A stretch of DNA of 64,000 nucleotides, taken from contig NZ_JAIQZE010000004.1 in the NCBI RefSeq assembly GCF_020164595.1, positions 1 through 64,000 of the forward strand. The letters are read 5' to 3'. A program made the position numbers and the translations under genes. The notes under the pieces were generated by a model. It had not been told where the DNA came from, ran no database searches, and saw nothing but the letters and a program-made list of their open reading frames with translations. This stretch comes from Psychroflexus longus (GTDB lineage Bacteria > Bacteroidota > Bacteroidia > Flavobacteriales > Flavobacteriaceae). Positions 35,596-43,989 of the stretch are shown here, piece by piece. Each line of letters opens with the position of its first letter. Within the stretch, counting starts at the first letter, position 1.

Positions 35596-38343
35596 ATGAT
35601 AAAAAACAAGCAAAAGAGTTCGAGTCATTATAATATCAATCAATTAAGGTTAGAATCATGGAATGAGCTTAAAAGTGAATGTTCCCATTTGGAAACTTTA
35701 AAACGAAATACTCCTGAAAATAAAAAGCAAAAGGAATTTGTTAAATCCCTTTTTAAAAAACTTGAAACTGTTGAAAGTTATTTTGCATTACCAGGGATTT
35801 CTAAAATGGGAATGCTTCAAGATATGCTCGAAAGGAACGAGTTTACATCTTTAGCACATAAAATTATTGAAATTACTAAGTTGCTGGTAAGTGATAGATA
35901 CCGAAGCAATCCAGATGTTTTTGATGATGATGATACGAATGGTGAGTTGATTGAGAATTCTGGTAATAGTGATGAAAAAAGCAAAAATTATTTTGAAGTA
36001 TTATTTGTAGAGGACATCTCTATAAAAGAGGAACTAAAATTAAAGTCAGATTTAAATGAAGTATCCACTGAAAACGATGAATTTGATTATAAAATCATTG
36101 TTCAAAGAAGTTTTCAAGATGCATTGATTGCCTTGTATTTCAACAGTAATATTCAAGCAGTAGTCATTCGTTACGCACCTCCTTTTAGGTCAAAAAAAAT
36201 CAGATCGGTTATAGAACCCTTTATACAAAATGTGTTAAGCTTGGACATGGCTTCCAAGCCTGAAAGTGAACTTGGTCCTTTACTCGGTCGGCTTGTGAAA
36301 AAATTCAGACCCGAATTGGATACCTATTACGTAACCGATACATCGCTTGGAAATTTAAAAGATAATACTTTAAAAACCTTTAATCGAATATTTTACAGAG
36401 CAGAAGATGTTCAGGAATTGCATCTAACGATACTAAGGGGTATCTACGAACGTTACCAAACTCCATTTTTCACAGCTGTAAAAGAATACAGTAAAAAACC
36501 GACGGGCGTTTTTCACGCTATGCCTATTTCACGAGGAAATTCAGTTTTTAAATCCAGATGGATCAATGATTTCGGAAAGTTTTATGGCCGAAACATGTTT
36601 TTGGCAGAAACCTCTTCTACTAAAGGAGGATTGGATTCTCTTTTGCAACCTACGGGGACTCTAAAAAAAGCACAAGAAATGGCAAGTGACGCCTATGGCT
36701 CGCTCAATACTTTCTTTGTTACCAATGGAACGTCAACTTCCAATAAAATTGTTGTGCAAGCGCTGGTGAAGCCTGGTGATGTTATTTTGATCGACAGAGA
36801 TTGTCATAAATCTCATCATTACGGACTCGTTTTGGCTGGTGCATATCCAGTTTATCTGGATTCATATCCTATCGAGAAATACTCTATGTACGGTGCCGTT
36901 CCTTTGGAACAGATGAAAGAAAAATTACTTCAACTTAAAGAAGCTGGCCGGCTTAATCTGGTTAAGATGTTATTGTTGACCAATTGTACGTTTGATGGGT
37001 TAGTTTATAACGTAGAAAAAGTCATGGAAGAAATTCTTGCGATCAAACCTGATATGATTTTTCTTTGGGATGAAGCCTGGTTTGCTTTTGCCGGATTCAC
37101 ATACAATTATAAGCAAAGATCGGGAATGTTTGTGGCCAGTAAACTTCATAAGAAATACAAAAGCTCAAAATATAGAATAGAATACGAAGAACACATTAAG
37201 AGTCTTAAGAAAGGAGAAATACCTAAACTTCCAGACCCAGATCAAGTTCGAATACGTGTCTATTCTACTCAAAGTACACATAAAACCTTAAGCAGTTTTA
37301 GGCAAGGGTCTATGATTCATGTTTGGGACGAAGATTTTAGAAAGAAAAGTCAGAACACTTTTATGGAAGCTTATATGACTCACAGTTCTACCTCTCCAAA
37401 TTACCAGATTTTAGCATCGCTAGACGCTGGAAGAAGGCAGGTTCAATTTGAAGGTTACGAGCTTGTTGAAAAGAGCATTGAACTGGCGATGGTTTTAAGG
37501 GCTAAGATCAATGATCACCCAAAACTGAATAAATACTTTGATGTTTTGACTGTAGGTGATTTTATTCCTGACAAATACAGAGCATCTGGTTTAGCAGAAT
37601 ATTACAAACCCAACGTTGGCTGGAACAGAATGGAAACGGCTTGGAAAGAGGATGAGTTTGTGTTAGATCCTACCAAAGTCACCTTGCATATAGGAAAAAC
37701 AGGAGTTGATGGCGATACCTTTAAGAATAAGTATCTCATGGATAAGTTTAGTATTCAAATCAATAAAACGTCAAGGAATACGGTTTTATTCATGACCAAT
37801 ATTGGAACCACGAGAAGTAGTATAACCTATCTTTATAATGCATTGCTGAAAATTGCAGATGAGTTGGATGCCGAGCAGTTATCTCATTCTTCAAAAGAAC
37901 AGACTATCTTAAAAAATAGAGTAAACTCCCTAATACAAGATTTCCCACCATTGCCAGACTTTAGTTACTTTCATAGTTCATTTCAGGCAGTTCCTGGTGT
38001 ACCGGGGGGGAATATTAGAGGAGCATTTACTTTGGCTTATGATGAGGAAAATTATGAATATGTTCCACTTGAGGAATGTTTACCATCCATGAGTGAAGGT
38101 AGAACTCTAGTTGCTTCTTCATTTATTATACCATATCCTCCTGGATTTCCAGTACTCGTTCCTGGTCAGGTTGTAAGTGAGGAAATCATTCATTTCTTAA
38201 CAGCTTTAGATGTTTCTGAAATTCACGGCTACCAACCTGAATTGGGACTACGTGTGTTCAAGGATAACATTTTGAACAGACAAAAAACAGTGTCTTCTAT
38301 GGGAAGCAATGGAAGTTTCAAAAAAAAGAATTTAACTGAATAA
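35596..38343 (+). CDS. Orn/Lys/Arg decarboxylase family PLP enzyme, long form
   Basis: A 915-residue fold-type I decarboxylase. The core matches E. coli LdcI/AdiA-type enzymes: VTNGTSTSNKIV, IDRDCHKSHHYGL with the PLP-stacking His, LWDEAWFAFAG with the cofactor Asp, K563 in STQSTHKTLSSFRQGSMIH, and the C-terminal LPYPPG-like IPYPPGFPVLVPG. It is about 160-200 residues longer than the E. coli enzymes. There is a divergent N-terminal region (1-300) and an insertion of about 30 basic residues before the PLP lysine (around SKLHKKYKSSKYRIEYEEH). It likely decarboxylates a basic amino acid, but which one is unknown. It is tightly packed with its neighbours. Confidence 0.88.
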   Translation: MIKNKQKSSSHYNINQLRLESWNELKSECSHLETLKRNTPENKKQKEFVKSLFKKLETVESYFALPGISKMGMLQDMLERNEFTSLAHKIIEITKLLVSDRYRSNPDVFDDDDTNGELIENSGNSDEKSKNYFEVLFVEDISIKEELKLKSDLNEVSTENDEFDYKIIVQRSFQDALIALYFNSNIQAVVIRYAPPFRSKKIRSVIEPFIQNVLSLDMASKPESELGPLLGRLVKKFRPELDTYYVTDTSLGNLKDNTLKTFNRIFYRAEDVQELHLTILRGIYERYQTPFFTAVKEYSKKPTGVFHAMPISRGNSVFKSRWINDFGKFYGRNMFLAETSSTKGGLDSLLQPTGTLKKAQEMASDAYGSLNTFFVTNGTSTSNKIVVQALVKPGDVILIDRDCHKSHHYGLVLAGAYPVYLDSYPIEKYSMYGAVPLEQMKEKLLQLKEAGRLNLVKMLLLTNCTFDGLVYNVEKVMEEILAIKPDMIFLWDEAWFAFAGFTYNYKQRSGMFVASKLHKKYKSSKYRIEYEEHIKSLKKGEIPKLPDPDQVRIRVYSTQSTHKTLSSFRQGSMIHVWDEDFRKKSQNTFMEAYMTHSSTSPNYQILASLDAGRRQVQFEGYELVEKSIELAMVLRAKINDHPKLNKYFDVLTVGDFIPDKYRASGLAEYYKPNVGWNRMETAWKEDEFVLDPTKVTLHIGKTGVDGDTFKNKYLMDKFSIQINKTSRNTVLFMTNIGTTRSSITYLYNALLKIADELDAEQLSHSSKEQTILKNRVNSLIQDFPPLPDFSYFHSSFQAVPGVPGGNIRGAFTLAYDEENYEYVPLEECLPSMSEGRTLVASSFIIPYPPGFPVLVPGQVVSEEIIHFLTALDVSEIHGYQPELGLRVFKDNILNRQKTVSSMGSNGSFKKKNLTE

Positions 38344-38350
38344 AAATATT

Positions 38351-39997
38351 ATGGATTCAAACGATAAAAATACATCAACAAATAAAGAAGATCAAACCCC
38401 TAAACATGCTACTGTTACAGGAAAGGATGAGACAAAAATTCCCCGCCGGGGAAAGTCAAATAAAACCAAAAAAGTATCTGTAGCCAAAAAATCTGGGGCT
38501 AAACCTATAGCTACTAACATACCTAAAAAGCGGGGAAGACCTAAAAAAGGAGAGTTGAAAGGAGTTTCAGATATCCGTAGGGCCTTTCATAAAAATGAAG
38601 AACCACTTTATTTTATAAGTGCTACCAATTTTAATCTACTTGGTGCAGATGAATGGATCAAAGGTTTTCGATTTATCACTTATATTGAATGTTTTGATGG
38701 TCAACATCCCAACGTATTTTCCCCTAAAAATGAAATTCCACATGATGATTTTGAAGGGATAGAAGACATCAATAATTATTTGCTTCAGCATCCAGAAGTT
38801 CAAGACTATATTAAAACACGATCTGTTGATGGAAGAGCCGGCAAAGCGATGTTCCTCATGTTTAATGAAGAAACGGAGCGCCTGGCAGAAAAACTGGGTT
38901 TAGAAATCATGTTTCCTAAGGCAGAAATGCGAACTTTTCTAGACAATAAAGTCAATACCAATCGTATTGCAGAAAAAGCAGGAGTCGCGTGTGTTCCTTA
39001 CGTTCTTTCCAAGGTGAATGATTATCAGCATTTAAGTGAAATCTCTAAACATCTAGGTCATCAACTGGTAATACAAACTCCTTTTGGAGATTCCGGGCAT
39101 ACCACCTTCTTTATATCTAATGAAGAAGAATATGATGAATATGCTGAAGAAATTGAAGCTGAAGAGGAAGTGAAAATCATGAAGCGTATCCGTTGTAAAG
39201 GAACTGCTATTGAAGCCTGTGTTACTCGCCACGGAACTATTGTTGCTCCTCTGATGACCGAATTGGTAGGATTTGAAGAGCTGACACCTTACGAAGGAGG
39301 ATGGTGTGGTAATGAAATCTATCCGGATGCGTTTACACCAGAACTAAGAAAAAAAGCAGCAGAATTTACTCAGCTTTTTGGAAATCAATTGCGTGAAGAA
39401 GGTTATAAAGGCTACTTTGAACTTGACTTTTTAATCGATCAGGACAATGGAGAAATCTATTTAGGAGAATTGAATCCAAGAGTCACTGGAGCGAGTTCAA
39501 TTACAAATCATGCTGTATTTGCACTAGCTGATGCTCCATTATTCGTATTTCACATTTTAGAGTGGATGAATTTAGATTACGCTTTAGATGTTGAAGAAAT
39601 CAATAAGCGTTGGGCTAATCAAGACAATATTGATGGCTGGAGCCAACTGATTGTAAAACATACAACCGATTCGATAGAATATGTTACCGAATCAGCAAAA
39701 TCTGGTATTTGGAGATTGTACGATACTGGTCATATTCAATTTGACAGAATGGATACCCATAGACGTGCTGTCCAAAATGAAGGGGAAGCCTTTTTTATGA
39801 GAATTGCAAAAAAAGGAGATTACCTTTATGAAGGAGCAGACATGGGGATTTTGGTAACCCGAGGTCGAATGATGACAGACGATTTCAAACTAAATGATAG
39901 AGCAAAAGCTTGGATAAAAGCGATCCGTAATCAATTTTCTTCGGTTATGGTAGAAGATAAGCGAAAGTCAAATTTATCCGGATCCCTTACAAAATAA
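38351..39997 (+). CDS. ATP-grasp ligase with N-terminal AT-hook tail
   Basis: A 548-residue ATP-grasp protein. From about residue 75 it shows a biotin-carboxylase-like ATP-grasp fold: DNKVNTNRIAEKAGV, the QLVIQTPFGDSGHTTFF nucleotide loop, and YFELDFLIDQDNGEIYLGELNPRVTGAS with metal-binding E and N. No biotin-carrier or transcarboxylase gene is present, so amide-bond ligation is more plausible than carboxylation. Residues 1-75 are a basic, low-complexity tail containing a classic AT-hook, PKKRGRPKKGE (58-68), which binds DNA minor grooves in other proteins and is unusual on a metabolic ligase. It starts 7 bases after the decarboxylase gene. Confidence 0.82.
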   Translation: MDSNDKNTSTNKEDQTPKHATVTGKDETKIPRRGKSNKTKKVSVAKKSGAKPIATNIPKKRGRPKKGELKGVSDIRRAFHKNEEPLYFISATNFNLLGADEWIKGFRFITYIECFDGQHPNVFSPKNEIPHDDFEGIEDINNYLLQHPEVQDYIKTRSVDGRAGKAMFLMFNEETERLAEKLGLEIMFPKAEMRTFLDNKVNTNRIAEKAGVACVPYVLSKVNDYQHLSEISKHLGHQLVIQTPFGDSGHTTFFISNEEEYDEYAEEIEAEEEVKIMKRIRCKGTAIEACVTRHGTIVAPLMTELVGFEELTPYEGGWCGNEIYPDAFTPELRKKAAEFTQLFGNQLREEGYKGYFELDFLIDQDNGEIYLGELNPRVTGASSITNHAVFALADAPLFVFHILEWMNLDYALDVEEINKRWANQDNIDGWSQLIVKHTTDSIEYVTESAKSGIWRLYDTGHIQFDRMDTHRRAVQNEGEAFFMRIAKKGDYLYEGADMGILVTRGRMMTDDFKLNDRAKAWIKAIRNQFSSVMVEDKRKSNLSGSLTK

Positions 39998-40000
39998 TTT

Positions 40001-40034
40001 TTAAGCCTGTCGATATTTTTGTTGATAGGCTTAA
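40001..40034 (+). terminator. Possible internal terminator or processing hairpin
   Basis: TTAAGCCTGTCGA (40001-40013) and TTGATAGGCTTAA (40022-40034) pair over 13 positions with two G-U wobbles. The following bases are only moderately T-rich. It lies just after the ATP-grasp stop codon and could reduce expression of the last two cluster genes or stabilise the upstream mRNA. Confidence 0.5.
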
Positions 40035-40059
40035 TTGTATTAATATTTTAAATCTCTAT

Positions 40060-41202
40060 ATGCAGATTAATTTTAAGACCATTTCAGAACCTAGTTTACC
40101 AGGCTTAAAGTGGCAAAACTTGTTCTTTACGCATTGGGAGGCTTATAAAAAGTGGTTAATCGAAAATGAAAAAGAAGTTCCAACTTCAGATTTAAAAACT
40201 TCTCAATCAGCTCTCAAGACATACATGCCCGAATCGTGGGACACTTATGAGCGGCTTTGTCAACTTGCAGATACAGATGAGTTGGCAGCCAAATTTCTGA
40301 CGGGTTATCAGCCGCCATTTTACGTCAGTGGTTGTTCAAATGCAATATTAAAAGGTGATGATTTTCAGCTTGTTCGAAATTATGATCATCATCCAGACTT
40401 GTTTGAAGGTGTTCAAATACTTACAAAATGGAACCAGAAAAGGGTTATTGCAGTTAGTGATTGTCTGATTGGTGTCCTTGACGGGATCAATGAAGATGGA
40501 TTAGTAGTTTCCTTAACTTTTGGGGGTAGAAAAATTACAGGACAAGGTTTTGGAATTCCTTTTATTTTAAGATATATCCTTGAGTTTTGCTCTGATGTGG
40601 AAGAGGCGATTGAAGTTCTAATCAGAATTCCTTCCCATATGGCTTATAACGTGAGTATCGCTGATAAGTCGGGGAGCTATAAAACTGTGAGAGTGGCACC
40701 TGGAGAAAAAGCAGTTATTACAAATTCAGCTTACACGACCAACCATCAAAAGAAAGTGGACTGGCCAGAGAATGCTAGATTTAACAAAACAATTGAACGT
40801 TCTCTATTTTTAAGTCACCTGTTGGAAGAACAAGATCTATCAACAGAAAATTTAGTCTCTGCCTTTCTTAGGAAACCTCTTTATAATGATCTTTTCAGAG
40901 AAGGTTTTGGCACTTTATTTACCGCGTCATATTTTCCAAAATTGGGAGAAGTGGACTTGCATTGGCCCAATAAAAAAATAAGGCAAAGTTTTGATAATTT
41001 TGAAGAGAAGGATGAAATCATCACCCTCCAACAGAGAAGGAAAAAGCGATCCAAAAATAATCAGTTTTCAATTCCTTATCAGGGTTATACTGCCAAAACT
41101 ATAACCTATTCTAACCCTATTCTGAATAAAGCAGTTTCTAAAAAGCCTAAAGAAATTACAAACGAGTTTTTAAAAGAAGTTTGGTCAATTACAAAATCTT
41201 GA
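40060..41202 (+). CDS. C45-family Ntn hydrolase/acyltransferase-like protein
   Basis: A 380-residue protein of the peptidase C45 family (isopenicillin N acyltransferase/Tan-like). The presumed autoprocessing site is G91-C92 in YVSGCSNAIL, after which C92 would be the N-terminal nucleophile. NYDHHP, GVLDGINEDGLVVSLTFGG and ITNSAYTT are further family blocks. Known relatives hydrolyse or transfer small-molecule amides, for example beta-alanyl amides. In this cluster it could cleave the amide formed by the ATP-grasp enzyme. There is no signal peptide, so it is probably cytoplasmic. It follows a hairpin and a 62-base gap. Confidence 0.8.
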   Translation: MQINFKTISEPSLPGLKWQNLFFTHWEAYKKWLIENEKEVPTSDLKTSQSALKTYMPESWDTYERLCQLADTDELAAKFLTGYQPPFYVSGCSNAILKGDDFQLVRNYDHHPDLFEGVQILTKWNQKRVIAVSDCLIGVLDGINEDGLVVSLTFGGRKITGQGFGIPFILRYILEFCSDVEEAIEVLIRIPSHMAYNVSIADKSGSYKTVRVAPGEKAVITNSAYTTNHQKKVDWPENARFNKTIERSLFLSHLLEEQDLSTENLVSAFLRKPLYNDLFREGFGTLFTASYFPKLGEVDLHWPNKKIRQSFDNFEEKDEIITLQQRRKKRSKNNQFSIPYQGYTAKTITYSNPILNKAVSKKPKEITNEFLKEVWSITKS

Positions 41203-41272
41203 TCATGTCTTTTAATAAGAAGACTTTATATTCAATTTCTATATTGAATGAATCTCATAAAAATCTATACAA

Positions 41273-42631
41273 ATGAAATTTCAAAGTAAAAATCCCTTCA
41301 ATGGTAACCATATTGCCGAATATACTGCACTTACTTCTGAAGAGCTCCATGGAAAACTCAAAGCTTCAGCAGAAGCATTTAAACATTGGAAAACAACTCC
41401 TTTAACTGAAAGAACTAATCTTCTTAAAAAGACAGGACAGATACTTAGAGATAATGTAGATGAATACGCTGAGATTATAACTTTAGAAATGGGTAAACCT
41501 ATTTCAGAATCAAAGTCTGAAGTCAATAAATGTGCTTGGGTGTGCGATTATTATGCAGAACACGCTGAAGAGTTTCTTGCTATCGAAAGCATTGAAACTG
41601 ATGCTTCTAAAAGTTTTGTTCGTCACGACCCGATTGGAGCAGTTTTCGCCGTGATGCCCTGGAATTTTCCATTTTGGCAAGTATTTCGTTTTGCCGCACC
41701 TACCTTGACAGCGGGAAATACGGGACTATTAAAACATGCCCCAAATGTCTTTGGCTGTGCTCAAAAAATAGAAGAAATCTTTTTAAAAGCAGGTTACCCT
41801 AAAGGTGTTTTTCAGAATTTGATTGTTCATCACGATGAAACTGAAAAAATTGTGTCACATGATGCTGTTCGGGCTATAACTTTAACTGGCAGTGAAGCTG
41901 CAGGCTCTGCTGTTTCACAAATTGCTAGCAAATACATCAAAAAAAGTTTGCTGGAACTTGGAGGGAGCAATTCGTTTATCGTTTTAGATGATTCTGACTT
42001 AGATCAAGCCGTAAATACGGCAGTTCAGGCTAGAATGATGAATAGTGGTCAAAGCTGTATTGCAGCTAAACGTTTTATGGTGATGGATTCCATTTATGAT
42101 GAGTTTGTATCTAGGTTTATTGAAAAAGCAAAACAATTAAAAGTGGGAGATCCCATTTCAGAAGATACTCAAATTGGAACTTTGGCACGTAAAGATTTGG
42201 CAGATCAACTTCAAAAGCAAGTCCAGGACTCCATTAAACAAGGTGCTAAATTATTACTTGGAGGGAAACAAAATGAATGCTTCCATGAGCCCACAGTTTT
42301 AGGGGAAGTAACCTCTGAAATGTCTGCTTTTAAGGAAGAAACCTTTGGTCCACTGGCTGCAATGGTCAAGGTAAAATCTGCAGATGAGGCTTTTGAATTA
42401 GCTGAACAATCTAAGTTTGGACTTGGATTAAGTGTGTTTACTAAAAATATTGATAAAGCTTTGAGTTATGCTGAGAAAGTCAGCGACGGTGCATTTTTCA
42501 TTAATGAGTTGGTAAAATCAGATCCCCGTTTGCCTTTTGGTGGAACAAAAACTTCTGGTTTTGGTCGTGAATTAGCTAAAGATGGTATAATGGAATTTAT
42601 CAATCGTAAAACAGTTTATGTAAAAGCATAA
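41273..42631 (+). CDS. Succinate-semialdehyde dehydrogenase-like aldehyde dehydrogenase
   Basis: A 452-residue NAD(P)-dependent aldehyde dehydrogenase. The catalytic C262 (MNSGQSCIAAKR) and general base E228 (LLELGGSN) are present, with the oxyanion PWNFPFW motif. Its length and sequence fit the short succinate-semialdehyde dehydrogenase group. It would oxidise the semialdehyde made by the transaminase at the other end of the cluster. It is the last clear cluster gene; yjjX follows after a 38-base gap. Confidence 0.9.
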   Translation: MKFQSKNPFNGNHIAEYTALTSEELHGKLKASAEAFKHWKTTPLTERTNLLKKTGQILRDNVDEYAEIITLEMGKPISESKSEVNKCAWVCDYYAEHAEEFLAIESIETDASKSFVRHDPIGAVFAVMPWNFPFWQVFRFAAPTLTAGNTGLLKHAPNVFGCAQKIEEIFLKAGYPKGVFQNLIVHHDETEKIVSHDAVRAITLTGSEAAGSAVSQIASKYIKKSLLELGGSNSFIVLDDSDLDQAVNTAVQARMMNSGQSCIAAKRFMVMDSIYDEFVSRFIEKAKQLKVGDPISEDTQIGTLARKDLADQLQKQVQDSIKQGAKLLLGGKQNECFHEPTVLGEVTSEMSAFKEETFGPLAAMVKVKSADEAFELAEQSKFGLGLSVFTKNIDKALSYAEKVSDGAFFINELVKSDPRLPFGGTKTSGFGRELAKDGIMEFINRKTVYVKA

Positions 42632-42669
42632 CGGAATATTTTAATAATGTTTTCGCATTGAGTAGATTC

Positions 42670-43197
42670 ATGAAAAAAGTAATTATTGCTTCGAAAAATC
42701 CTGTAAAGATACAAGCTGCCAAAAATGGTTTGAAAAAGACGTTTCCTAGCCAGGAATTTCAGTGTATCGGAGTTTCTGTGCCTTCCAACGTATCCGATCA
42801 GCCTATGAGCGACGATGAGACTTTTCTTGGAGCAAAAAATAGAGCTGATAACGCTTCTAAAACATATGAAGGCGCTGACTTTTATATTGGCATTGAAGGA
42901 GGTATAGAAATTACTGGTGGTGAAATGCAGGCCTTTGCCTGGATAGTTATTAAATCGAATGGCAAGTACGGTAAGTCTAGAACAGGCACGTTCTTTCTAC
43001 CCAAACAAGTAGTTGATTTGATCAAAGAAGGTAAGGAGCTTGGTGAAGCTGATGACATTGTTTTTAAACGCGATAATTCTAAACAAAAAAGCGGAGCAGT
43101 GGGGATTTTGACAGGAGATATTATTGACAGAACAACTTATTATACTGAAGCTGTCATTTTAGCTTTGATTCCTTTTAGGAATGTGGATTTATATTAA
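42670..43197 (+). CDS. yjjX: Inosine/xanthosine triphosphatase
   Basis: A 175-residue house-cleaning nucleotidase of the YjjX/NTPase family, which hydrolyses non-canonical ITP and XTP. Recognisable from MKKVIIASKNPVKIQAAKNG, the QPMSDDETFLGAKNRA block, IGIEGGIE and RTGTFFLP. I start it at the ATG at 42670. An upstream TTG at 42658 adds four residues. It may be read through from the preceding dehydrogenase gene. Its 3' end faces the tmRNA gene. Confidence 0.9.
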   Translation: MKKVIIASKNPVKIQAAKNGLKKTFPSQEFQCIGVSVPSNVSDQPMSDDETFLGAKNRADNASKTYEGADFYIGIEGGIEITGGEMQAFAWIVIKSNGKYGKSRTGTFFLPKQVVDLIKEGKELGEADDIVFKRDNSKQKSGAVGILTGDIIDRTTYYTEAVILALIPFRNVDLY

Positions 43198-43286
43198 CCT
43201 CTCTATATCCTTTTCAGGGTTTAGTTGATTTTATTTCTTGACTAAGTTGTTGTAACAACAACCTAATTTTTCGCCAAAAATACAAA

Positions 43287-43315
43287 ACCCTCATATACAC
43301 TGGGTATATGAGGGT
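43287..43315 (-). terminator. Terminator of ssrA
   Basis: ACCCTCATATAC (43287-43298) and GTATATGAGGGT (43304-43315) form a perfect 12-base stem with a 5-base loop. Read on the minus strand it lies just after the tmRNA 3' end and runs into a T-rich stretch. Confidence 0.85.
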
Positions 43316-43320
43316 ATATT

Positions 43321-43720
43321 GTGGAGTCGGGGAGACTCGAACTCCCGTCCAAACAAGCAATTCAACAGCCTTCTACACGCTTAGTTTTCTCTTGGGTTTT
43401 CGAGATAAGACTGGCTGAAAACCACCTACCTTATCCTTATCCTCGATTAAATTTCACCAAAGCATCAAGGCCCTGCTTTAGCTATATTTACTTTACCGGT
43501 GCCTCTGTTGCAAACGCCGTAAATCAAGGCTTTTGCGAGACATCTTAGCTCCCAACCTTGTTGGGATTAAGCATATCCTACTGTGATTCGGATTATGCAG
43601 CCAAGGCGTAGTTATCTTCGCCGTTTAAAAAAGTGTGAAATATGAGATTTACGAGCTATATCCCAGCGCTCGGCGTGCTTACCATTCAATTGGTCTTGCT
43701 GTCAAAACCAAATCGACCCC
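43321..43720 (-). ncRNA. ssrA: tmRNA
   Basis: Rescues stalled ribosomes by trans-translation. On the minus strand it begins GGGGTCGATTTGG and ends GGGAGTTCGAGTCTCC then CGACTCCA. The 5' GGGGTCG pairs with 3' CGACTCC to form the acceptor stem, and GTTCGAGTC is the T-arm. The terminal CCA does not appear to be encoded completely. The resume frame at 43593-43622 encodes the tag GEDNYALAA followed by TAA, so the full tag is probably AGEDNYALAA, a Bacteroidota-like form. Several pseudoknot stretches lie between the tag and the 3' domain. Reading frames called inside this gene are artefacts. Confidence 0.96.
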
Positions 43721-43770
43721 ATAAAAAATGAGTGAAGCATTATAACTAGCTATCACGTCAATGAACATGG

Positions 43771-43875
43771 TTTGGGCGTTGCCTCTTATGTTCGCTATCG
43801 CTTCCATAAGTGCCGGGCTATTCGCTGTATCCCCGATAGTTATCGGGGGATGCCGCTTCTATCCCTAACGCAGAC
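43771..43875. repeat. Structured intergenic repeat element with REP-like palindrome (copy 3 of 3)
   Basis: GGGCGTT near the left end and AACGC near the right end could pair. Inside are CTTATG/CATAAG arms around 43784-43808 and a perfect palindrome CCCCGATAGTTATCGGGG (43831-43848), followed by GATGCCGCTTCTATCCCTAACGC-like sequence. From memory, elements with GGGCGTTACC ... GCCGCTTC ... CCCTAACGC ends recur in many flavobacterial genomes. Whether it is transcribed or mobile is unknown. It sits between the tmRNA 5' end and the saccharopine dehydrogenase gene. Confidence 0.5.
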
Positions 43876-43989
43876 TGGTCAACTCACTTTAAGCCAAAAC
43901 TTAAAACAAACACAACCTTCCCAAAACAGGAATGCAAAAGTAGATATAAATACTATATTTGAAGTCAAAATCATCTTAAAATATAATCT

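Noticed and set aside
38351-39997. Biotin carboxylase role for the ATP-grasp protein
   Set aside because: No biotin carrier or carboxyltransferase gene is nearby, and the neighbours suggest amine chemistry, so carboxylation is not favoured although not excluded.
43745-43775. TTGACG and TATAAT boxes upstream of ssrA on the minus strand
   Set aside because: They are only 11 bases apart, which does not fit a sigma-70 promoter, and Bacteroidota use a different consensus.
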